Source: CAIMWS01 sp964409245
Lineage (GTDB): Bacteria; Verrucomicrobiota; Verrucomicrobiia; Limisphaerales; UBA1319
NCBI GenBank assembly: GCA_964409245.1
Contig: CAYPCQ010000014.1
Location: 1-64,000 of the forward strand
Reading direction: 5' to 3'
Length of the DNA stretch: 64,000 nucleotides
In this document: one piece after another, positions 45,733 to 52,695 of the stretch
How the letters are laid out: every line of letters starts with the position of its first letter
Numbering within the stretch: position 1 is the stretch's first letter
Position numbers and translations under genes: made by a program
The notes under the pieces: model-generated
Told to the model about the DNA's origin: nothing
Database searches by the model: none
Seen by the model: only the letters and a program-made list of their open reading frames with translations

Positions 45733-48700
45733 ATGAGGACTAACGCAGTACTATTAGCTGTATTCACAGCACTTATTGCGACAACCCAGGCGCAAAAGCT
45801 GCCTGGTTTGCCTGAAACCAATGGCCTGACACCCAAGTCAGTCACCATTTACGTCAACACCCTGGCCAGCCCCGATAATATCAACAATGGCAATACGGAG
45901 AGTCTCGGTGTAGCTCTTGCCAATGGCGGAAATGTGATCGTCGGATGGGAGGACGACGCTGAAGATTCAAGCCTTACTCCCCTGCAGGATATCGAAGCGG
46001 TATGGACCATGTATGATTCCGCCGGCGTATCCATCACTCCCCTGACTAATATTACGTCCCTAGCCAATGCTGCCGCCGGGGAGATCTCCAGCAAATTCCT
46101 CTCTTATTTCCGGGCCGACAAAAGCCCGACCTTCGGCGGGGTTTCCTGGGGTCCAAAAATCAAAGCCAACTTGTTTGGCGATGGCGTGGGCATGGGTTCC
46201 ATCGCCTTCCTGCTGGGCGAAGAGGTGGCCGAATTCAAAAGCTACGATGACGAAAACAGCGGCGACTTCCCCGCCGTGCAACTGGTGACCAACAACGGGA
46301 AGCCAGCGGGCACCTTGGCCGGGGTCACTGCGGCTTATGCCACCGCCAATGCCAGCAGCATCCGCATCGGCGATTGGGATTATCTGAGCAACAGCAATGT
46401 GGTGATCGTTGGCGAGAGCCGGCAGGCATCCGACCTGGTTAATCTATACGGCGGAACCGTGGAGGCAACCCACGTCATTTTCCGCATTGTTGACCAGTCC
46501 AACAAGGTGGTGAAAGCGGAAACGCTGGTGAGCGAAACCCCTGACAAAGCAGAGATGTGGCACGGGTCCGGAGTTACCAAGGACGGGTTTGCCATCCGTT
46601 TTTCAACGGTCGTTGGAGCCACCGTGCGGATGTTCGACAACCAGGGCAATCCCACTTCCACCAACCTTGATATCGGCAAACTGACTGGCTTCGCCATTGC
46701 CGGGAGTGGCGGACGCGGCGACGGCACCGGTTTCCACGGGAATGGAAAAGACGCTTATGTTTACGTAAGCAGCGGTGTGGATGCCACCGATTCAATTGCA
46801 AAAGTCTGGGTCACGGTACTCAGTACCAATGGCACGGTGCGCTACTCGAAATCCGTGGCGGACGATCTGGATCTCGTGTCGGTTGGGCGTGCCGATGCGG
46901 CGATTGACACCAACGGTGAAGTGATCGTGGTTTTTGATGCCAAGTATGATGCCGCCAACCAGATCCTGGTGATGGGCCGCCGGTTCGATGCCGCAGGCAA
47001 ACCCATGGGCGGGACGTTTTATGTGAGCGAATTGGAAATACCGGATGCGGCCACCCAGGCGGCCACTGGCCCGCGCGTGGCCTGGCGGAACGGCCAGGTA
47101 GCCGTGGCCTGGCAGAGCAAAAACGATCCCAACACAGTGGACCCATCGGGATCCGCTTGGAACGTGGTGGCGTTGAGGCTGTTCTCCACGTTTTCGGTTG
47201 GCAGCATCGAGGCGGCTGGTTTGACCCGCATCGTGCCGGACAAGGCAATCCTGGCGCCCAAGATCGCCGCCTTGGGGAATTGGGAGCCCTACGCCAGCGT
47301 GCTGGGCAACAGCGTGTTCCTGATCGAAGCCGACACCTTTGCGGAAGGTTTTGAAGCCCCATCTCCGGAAGGCAAACAACGCAACGTCGTGGCGCTGCAG
47401 CCAGTGGACGGCAAGGCCGGCACGGTGGTCGAAGGTTTTTATGCCGATGATGGCAAACCCTTCAAAGGCCCCATCAATGCCTCCCGCCAGAACGGAAATC
47501 CTGGCCGCGTGGCCGGGGATACCCGGCCCGGCGCGGTCAACTACATGGTGGGCGCCGAAGCCTCACCCCACACCATCTCTCCTGAGTTCGCCTCGGACAA
47601 CCGCTGGAGCCTGGGCTTTGACCGCCTGGTCGATGGACGTTACGGAACGGTGCAAGCTTATAAGCTGGATTTAACGACCTTGGCACCAGCGCCTCTCAGC
47701 AAAGCGATTGACTCCGGATTTGGGCGCCTGACCTCCGGCGTGGCCTCTCAGAATCAGATCAGCCGCTTCGGCGGTGATATTGTGTGCCTGGACAATGGCA
47801 ACTTCGCCTCGGTGGTTGAGGATCGCAGCCGGGCGATCGTAACTGACAGCGACTGCATTGTGGCCACCATCTTCGCCCCGAATGGCTCGGTGGTGAAAGA
47901 CAGTTTCGTGGTAACCAAGGGCGACATCTGGGCCAATGTGGCCCCGTTTGCCGGCGGCTTTGCCGTGCGCGCCAAACCAGCCGATGGCACCAACACCCGG
48001 TTTATCTATTTCTATGATAACGCAGGCACCTTGCTGGGACAGTTGGACCAGGTCGATACCGGTGTGAGTTTCGATCCGGGCCGCGGCGATGGCACCCGCA
48101 TCTTCGGGCACATCAACAGCCCCTTTGTGTATCTCGCCGGCCGGGCGGTCAACACGACGATCGTGAAAGTGGCGGCCTTCGATTCCCGCACTCAGAAGTT
48201 TGTCGCCGTGGCCGATGTGAACGAAGGGGCCTTCACGGGCGACTTCGACCGGGCGATCGGGGCGGTGGACGCGCTCAATCGCCTCACTGTCTCCTGGGTC
48301 TCCAAACCGGTGGGCTACACCAACCAGCAGGTGGCGGCCCGCGTGTTTGCATTCGATGGCACCGCCAAGAAGTTCACTCCGCTGACGTCGAGTTTCTTCC
48401 CGTTCGTCAACGTGGCCACCAACACCATCCGCACCCTCCAGATGAGTGTGGCCATGACCACGCGCCAGATTTGCGTGGCCGCCAAAGGCGAGATCAACCT
48501 GCAGAACAAGCCTGAACTGGGGGCGGATTCCCCCACGGAAGTCAACTTTTACACGGTGATCAGCCACCCGAAACCGCTGAATGACCCCACCACGCCGGTG
48601 GCGGGTTCGCAGGGGCCAACCTTGAGCGCAACCAAATCCGGAAACAACATCATCATCTCCTGGGATGCTTCAGCGGCCGGTTTCACGTTGGAATCCAAAG

Positions 48701-48798
48701 CGAGCCTCTCGGACGCGGCTTGGACCACCGTGGGCACCCAAAACCCGGCAACCCAGGCTATTGGCACCGGCGCCAAGTACTTCCGTTTGCGCAAGTAA
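45733..48798 (+). CDS. Large secreted protein of unknown function with shared C-terminal domain
   Basis: 1021 residues; signal peptide MRTNAVLLAVFTALIATTQAQ, with AGG about ten bases before the ATG. The body (~35-950) is all-beta with repeated blade-like strands (NVIVGWEDDAED, FLLGEEVAEFKSYDDE, GFAIRFSTVVGATVRMFDNQG, GEVIVVFDAKYD, GQVAVAWQSKNDP, GGFAVRAKPADG). It is plausibly one or two beta-propellers; I recognise no named family. The last ~50 residues (IIISWDASAAGFTLESKASLSDAAW ... YFRLRK) match the end domain of other secreted proteins here. A strong terminator lies 60 bp downstream. Base composition resembles the neighbours. Confidence 0.85.
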   Translation: MRTNAVLLAVFTALIATTQAQKLPGLPETNGLTPKSVTIYVNTLASPDNINNGNTESLGVALANGGNVIVGWEDDAEDSSLTPLQDIEAVWTMYDSAGVSITPLTNITSLANAAAGEISSKFLSYFRADKSPTFGGVSWGPKIKANLFGDGVGMGSIAFLLGEEVAEFKSYDDENSGDFPAVQLVTNNGKPAGTLAGVTAAYATANASSIRIGDWDYLSNSNVVIVGESRQASDLVNLYGGTVEATHVIFRIVDQSNKVVKAETLVSETPDKAEMWHGSGVTKDGFAIRFSTVVGATVRMFDNQGNPTSTNLDIGKLTGFAIAGSGGRGDGTGFHGNGKDAYVYVSSGVDATDSIAKVWVTVLSTNGTVRYSKSVADDLDLVSVGRADAAIDTNGEVIVVFDAKYDAANQILVMGRRFDAAGKPMGGTFYVSELEIPDAATQAATGPRVAWRNGQVAVAWQSKNDPNTVDPSGSAWNVVALRLFSTFSVGSIEAAGLTRIVPDKAILAPKIAALGNWEPYASVLGNSVFLIEADTFAEGFEAPSPEGKQRNVVALQPVDGKAGTVVEGFYADDGKPFKGPINASRQNGNPGRVAGDTRPGAVNYMVGAEASPHTISPEFASDNRWSLGFDRLVDGRYGTVQAYKLDLTTLAPAPLSKAIDSGFGRLTSGVASQNQISRFGGDIVCLDNGNFASVVEDRSRAIVTDSDCIVATIFAPNGSVVKDSFVVTKGDIWANVAPFAGGFAVRAKPADGTNTRFIYFYDNAGTLLGQLDQVDTGVSFDPGRGDGTRIFGHINSPFVYLAGRAVNTTIVKVAAFDSRTQKFVAVADVNEGAFTGDFDRAIGAVDALNRLTVSWVSKPVGYTNQQVAARVFAFDGTAKKFTPLTSSFFPFVNVATNTIRTLQMSVAMTTRQICVAAKGEINLQNKPELGADSPTEVNFYTVISHPKPLNDPTTPVAGSQGPTLSATKSGNNIIISWDASAAGFTLESKASLSDAAWTTVGTQNPATQAIGTGAKYFRLRK

Positions 48799-48858
48799 GC
48801 CTGGCACCGGACGGCTTCCATAGGAAACCGTTCGGTTGATTGCCTTCGCCTGCCTCAG

Positions 48859-48891
48859 CCCTCTCTCCGGCCCCCGGAGAGAGGGTTTTTT
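48859..48891 (+). terminator. Rho-independent terminator
   Basis: A perfect 12-bp stem, CCCTCTCTCCGG (48859-48870) with CCGGAGAGAGGG (48874-48885), with a 3-base loop and six T directly after (48886-48891). It ends the 1021-residue secreted-protein gene. Confidence 0.93.
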
Positions 48892-49204
48892 ATCGCCGGA
48901 AAGCACGGGTTTTCTTTCTGGCCCGTATGGTGGCGGTATCAGCCGGGCCGATCCGCCACGGCACCGGGCATGCTTCAATCCGTTGCAGGCGGAACTCCCC
49001 CTGCACGGCGCGGCGCGCCGCGCCGCGTTGGCTTTTCGGGTTCTGCTTGTGATTCTTAACCTGATGTGGGATAATAAGGCCTGTCGGCGGCAGTTATGAA
49101 TTTGATGGTCATTGGCTGAACGCCCAACCCCCAGTGTGCGATGAATGCGGGGTTCAGAAAAAGAGATTGCCCGGAAACGGGAAAACCTATTCCGAAAGCA
49201 CTGC
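48892..49204. other. Intergenic region with a 20-bp GC palindrome
   Basis: About 310 bp before the AAA-TolB-TPR gene. CGGCGCGGCGCGCCGCGCCG at 49006-49025 is a perfect palindrome made only of C and G. A longer start of the next gene at 49145 would use the last 60 bases. Confidence 0.5.
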
Positions 49205-51682
49205 ATGCAAACCGATGCTTCTCCCTTTTTTGTCACCGGTGGCACCTTGCGCTATGATGCCCGGTGCTATGTCGAGCGCCAGTGCGACCGCCACCTCTAC
49301 GAACGCTTGAAGCAGGGGGAGTTTTGCTATGTCCTGACTTCCCGGCAAATGGGCAAATCGTCGCTGATGGTCCACACTGCCAGCCGTTTGCGCCAGGCGG
49401 GCTGGCGGACCGTGGTATTGGACTTGACCACCATCGGCCAGAATGTGACCGCGGAACAATGGTATGGCGGACTCATGGAATACATCGGCCAGCAGCTCCG
49501 GGTAGATGAGGAAATGGAAGACTTCTGGCGGCAGCACGAGCACCTGGGGCCCGTGCACCGCCTGTGCACCGCCATCCAGGAAGTCGCCTTGCCGCGCCTG
49601 GCTGGCCACCTGGTCATTTTCATCGATGAAATCGATGTGGTGCGCAGCCTGCCCTTCGCAGTGACCGAATTCTTTGGCGCCATCCGCGGCTGTTATAACC
49701 GGCGCCTGGAGGAAAACAGCCTGGAGCAGCTCACTTTCTGCCTGCTCGGCGCCTGCACCCCGGCGGAGCTGATCAATGATCCCTTCACCACTCCTTTCAA
49801 TGTCGGCCACCGCATTGAACTGCACGATTTCACCCCGGAGGAAGCCGCCGGTTTAAGTCCCGGCCTGGGCCGGGAGGAACCGCTGGCGGCGGCCAGGTTG
49901 CAGCGCATCCTGGAATGGACCCATGGCCACCCCTATCTCACCCAGCGTTTGTGCCAGGCCGTAGCCCGGGATCCAGCCGCTCAAGGCGCGCCGGATGTGG
50001 ATCGCTGGTGCGAGGAATTATTCCTCAGCCCCGGCGCCCGGGAGCGTGATGACAACCTCCTGTTCGTCCGCCAGCGGATGTTGCAGGGGGGAGCGGACCT
50101 TTCCCAATTGCTGGCCTTGTATCGTCGGATTCTCCAGAGCCAATCCGTGCCGGTGGACGACAACGATCCGCTGCAAGACCAGCTGCGTCTGGCGGGAATA
50201 ACCCGCAACGAAGGTGGCCGCCTCCTCGTCCGCAACCGCATCTACCAGGAAGTTTTTGATCCGGAATGGATCCAGGCCAATCAGCCGGCAACTCTCCGCA
50301 AGGCCCAGCCTTCCGTGGCGGTTTTGCCCTTTTCCAATCTCAGCGCTGACCCGGACAACGATTATTTAAGCGACGGTTTGACTGAGGATCTGATTTCTTC
50401 CTTGTCCAAAATCGCCGGCCTGCGCGTATCTTCTCCGGTTTCCACCTTTGTCTTCAAAGGCAAACCCCACGACCTGCGCCAGATCTGCGAACAACTGGCC
50501 GTGGAACATGTGGTGCAAGGCTCCGTCCGCTGCACCGATAACCGCCTTCAGCTCCAAATCCAGCTGGTCGATGTGGCCCAGGCCGTGAATTTATGGGCCG
50601 AAAGCTATGACCAGCAGATGGGCCGGATATTTGCCATCACCGATGAGATCACCAGCCGCGTTTTGGAAGGTTTGCAGATGAGCATGGGAATACCCGTGCC
50701 GGGCGCCTCCGCCAAAAGGTCCACCACCAATGCCCAGGCTTACCAGCTTTACCTCAAAGGCCGCTATTATTGGAACCAGCGCGGCTTGGGATTGATGAAA
50801 GGCGTTCACTATTTCGAGCTGGCTTTGCTGGAAGATCCCGCCTACGCCCTGGCCTATTCCGGATTGGCTGATTCCTACATCCTGCTCGGGTTTTACGGCT
50901 GCCTGCCCAACCACGAGGCCTACCCCAAAGCCAAAGCCGCAGCGCTGAAATCCCTGGCCGTTGACGACCGGCTGGCCGAGGCCTTTTGCTCGCTGGGCAT
51001 GCTCACCTTCATGCATGATTGGGACTTCGCCACGGCCGAAGTCCACTTCCGCAAAGCGATCGAGCTGAACCCCCAATACGTGCCCGCCCATTACTGGTAT
51101 GCTTCCTGCCTTTCCGCGGTCAACCGGATGGAGGAAGCCCTGGCTGAAGACCAGCGCGCCATCGGCCTGGATCCCTTGTCGGTCTATGCCCGCACCCAAT
51201 TGGCCTGGCTTTTATTCAGGACGCGCCAATATGATCTGGCCATCAGCCATCTGCGCCAGGTGTTGGAGCTGGATTCCGGCTTCATGATGGCCCACTGGCT
51301 TTTAGGACAAGCCTATGCCTTTACCTATCTCCTGGATGAGGCCGTCGCCGAGTTTCAGCACGCCCTGGCTCTTTCAGGGCATAATCCGTGGCTGCTGGCC
51401 TGGCTGGGCTTCGCCTTCGCCCTGGCGGGCCGTTCAGCCGAGGCCCAGGAAATCCTCGCCCAACTGAAGGATCCCATCCGGCATCCCTATTTACGCCCCT
51501 TCCTCCCCGCTCTCGTCTGCACCGGCTTGGATCTCAAGGATGAGACCTTTAAATGGCTGGAAAAGGCCTGGGCCGAACGGGAGGAATGGCTCGCCTGGCT
51601 GCACCTCGATCCGGCCTTCGACCGGCTTAAATCCGATCCCCGGTTTGCCGCCTTCCTGAACCGGGTTCAAGTAAAGAGGTGA
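49205..51682 (+). CDS. AAA_35-like ATPase fused to TolB/FlgO-like domain and TPR repeats
   Basis: 825 residues from MQTDASPFFVTGGTLRYD; an in-frame ATG at 49145 would add 20. The ATPase (1-355) has a shortened P-loop, TSRQMGKSSLM at ~45-55, and Walker B LVIFIDEIDVV near 140. FCLLGACTPAELINDPFTTPFNVG and HGHPYLTQRLC are typical of the AAA-like (AAA_35) group. From ~370, SVAVLPFSNLSADPDNDYLSDGLTEDLISSLSKI is the TolB/FlgO-like domain usually found with adenylate cyclases or transcription regulators. Tetratricopeptide repeats run from ~520 to the end (AYALAYSGLADSYILLG; AEVHFRKAIELNPQYVPAHYWYASCL). No cyclase, HTH or membrane segment is seen. A switch or scaffold role is inferred; a defence-type STAND role is possible. 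Confidence 0.85.
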   Translation: MQTDASPFFVTGGTLRYDARCYVERQCDRHLYERLKQGEFCYVLTSRQMGKSSLMVHTASRLRQAGWRTVVLDLTTIGQNVTAEQWYGGLMEYIGQQLRVDEEMEDFWRQHEHLGPVHRLCTAIQEVALPRLAGHLVIFIDEIDVVRSLPFAVTEFFGAIRGCYNRRLEENSLEQLTFCLLGACTPAELINDPFTTPFNVGHRIELHDFTPEEAAGLSPGLGREEPLAAARLQRILEWTHGHPYLTQRLCQAVARDPAAQGAPDVDRWCEELFLSPGARERDDNLLFVRQRMLQGGADLSQLLALYRRILQSQSVPVDDNDPLQDQLRLAGITRNEGGRLLVRNRIYQEVFDPEWIQANQPATLRKAQPSVAVLPFSNLSADPDNDYLSDGLTEDLISSLSKIAGLRVSSPVSTFVFKGKPHDLRQICEQLAVEHVVQGSVRCTDNRLQLQIQLVDVAQAVNLWAESYDQQMGRIFAITDEITSRVLEGLQMSMGIPVPGASAKRSTTNAQAYQLYLKGRYYWNQRGLGLMKGVHYFELALLEDPAYALAYSGLADSYILLGFYGCLPNHEAYPKAKAAALKSLAVDDRLAEAFCSLGMLTFMHDWDFATAEVHFRKAIELNPQYVPAHYWYASCLSAVNRMEEALAEDQRAIGLDPLSVYARTQLAWLLFRTRQYDLAISHLRQVLELDSGFMMAHWLLGQAYAFTYLLDEAVAEFQHALALSGHNPWLLAWLGFAFALAGRSAEAQEILAQLKDPIRHPYLRPFLPALVCTGLDLKDETFKWLEKAWAEREEWLAWLHLDPAFDRLKSDPRFAAFLNRVQVKR

Positions 51683-51705
51683 TTTGGGGCGCCTCCCACC
51701 ACCGC

Positions 51706-51812
51706 TTAAGCCGTGTCCCTGCATTGGGCAGGGAAACAATTGCGCCGCTGATATTTGCGCCAGCCGCGAAGTGAGTCATGAGTCACGATCCAATTGCCTG
51801 GGCACGGCTGAG
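51706..51812. repeat. TIR-bearing intergenic element, copy B
   Basis: The left end TAAGCCGTGTCCCTGCATTGGG faces the right end, which reads CTCAGCCGTGCCCAGGCAATTGG on the minus strand. The interior attgcgccgctgatatttgcgc and agccgcgaagtgagtc align with copies A and C. It is shorter than copy A (about 107 versus 194 bp). It lies 24 bp after the AAA-TolB-TPR stop. Confidence 0.6.
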
Positions 51813-51855
51813 GGCGGGCAGATCATAACTTGCCGAAAACACTCCGCTCAGGACT

Positions 51856-52142
51856 TCACAGGCTCCGCCGATGGTCGCGCCTGGCGTGCAAAATCCGAAA
51901 GACAATGACTTGATGACTCTCGGTGCGGTAGAAAACCTTGCAGGGGAAACGTGGGGTGAACACCCGGCGGAAGCCGCGGTAATAGGGTGGACGCCGTTCC
52001 GGATTTATTTGAGCAGGGCAATGGCACTTTATATCCCACGCAGGAATTCGCCACCCAAATCCGGCCGTTGAGCCTCATACCATTGACGAGCCTCACGCAC
52101 ATCCGTTTCGGCGCGGGGCCGAATGAAAACCTCCCATTTCAC
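51856..52142 (-). pseudogene. Dead ParE/RelE-type toxin gene
   Basis: From GTG at 52140-52142 the frame reads (M)KWEVFIRPRAETDVREARQW then YEAQRPDLGGEFLRGI and hits TAA. After a second in-frame stop and a one-base shift, the rest of the toxin is legible: NPERRPPYYRGFRRVFTPRF, PCKVFYRTESHQVIVFRIL and HARRDHRRSL, then stop at 51856. Both halves fit the ParE/RelE fold (the YRGFRR..F...V.Y strands and H.RRD end). With two stops and a frameshift it cannot make toxin. It overlaps the antitoxin remnant by 4 bases (GTGA). Confidence 0.8.
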
Positions 52143-52345
52143 GCCGTCCGTGGTTCACAAATGCGCTTTTCAACCTCCTGCCAGGGAGATCCGGCAGTGG
52201 GAGTCTGCCGGTAATCCTCCAACTCACGATCCAGCAGTGTCTTTTCCCCGGCTGTGGGCTCGATCCCCTTTAGCAGGTCGGCTTCTTCAAGTTCACAAAT
52301 CCGTTCAAAAATTTCACGCCGTTCTGCCAGTCCTAGCGACCACAT
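52139..52345 (-). pseudogene. Antitoxin remnant with replaced N-terminus
   Basis: The legible part, LAERREIFERICELEEADLL, IEPTAGEKTLLDRELEDYRQ and PTAGSPWQEVEKRI, fits the addiction-module antitoxin family that accompanies such ParE-like toxins. It ends at the TGA that overlaps the toxin start. Family proteins normally begin about 15 residues before ERREIF. Here that part is missing and the DNA switches at about 52335 to a duplicated piece of the neighbouring Calx-beta/esterase gene. The open frame from an ATG at 52343-52345 is therefore accidental, though a short product cannot be excluded. Confidence 0.65.
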
Positions 52346-52562
52346 TGGTGTCGTTCTGGCGTTGGATGGGAATTTCCAGCCGACCGGATCCCTCGGTGAC
52401 CGTGCAGGTGGAGACGGGGAATTGGATCACACTGGCCCCATGGGTTGGCAGCGCGGCCGGGAGCAGCGCCATCAGCGCCACCACGGGAAGCGCCCGCTGG
52501 GGCGCAAAGATCCCGCATCTGGTGCGGATTGAGGCAAATACGGCACCAAGTTTTGTTTTCAT
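52335..52562 (-). pseudogene. Truncated duplicate of the 5' end of the Calx-beta/esterase gene
   Basis: Starting at ATG 52560-52562, about 76 codons match the first 76 of the gene whose start is at 55152: MKTKLGAVFASIRTRCGIFA against MKTNLGSVFLSTRTGCGIFA, then a shared RALPVVALMALL, ASVIQF, CTVTEG and LEIPIQR. The match stops at NVVA, where the sequence runs into antitoxin DNA and the frame ends at 52314. The duplicate could still produce a signal peptide plus ~50 residues. Confidence 0.85.
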
Positions 52563-52695
52563 GGCAGGTTTCATTGGTTGTCTTTCGGTTTGGTGATCGG
52601 CATTTGGGGGCGTCGGAAACCAGAACGCTGGTCCAGCAGGACTGAACACAGGCTGACACTGGTTTTTTCAGGCACTTCCCCCTGGTGCGATGGTA

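Noticed and set aside
52314..52649. Separate small secreted protein gene
   Set aside because: Its first 76 codons after the internal Met are a duplicate of the esterase gene's 5' end and it then runs into antitoxin DNA, so it is treated as a truncated duplicate.
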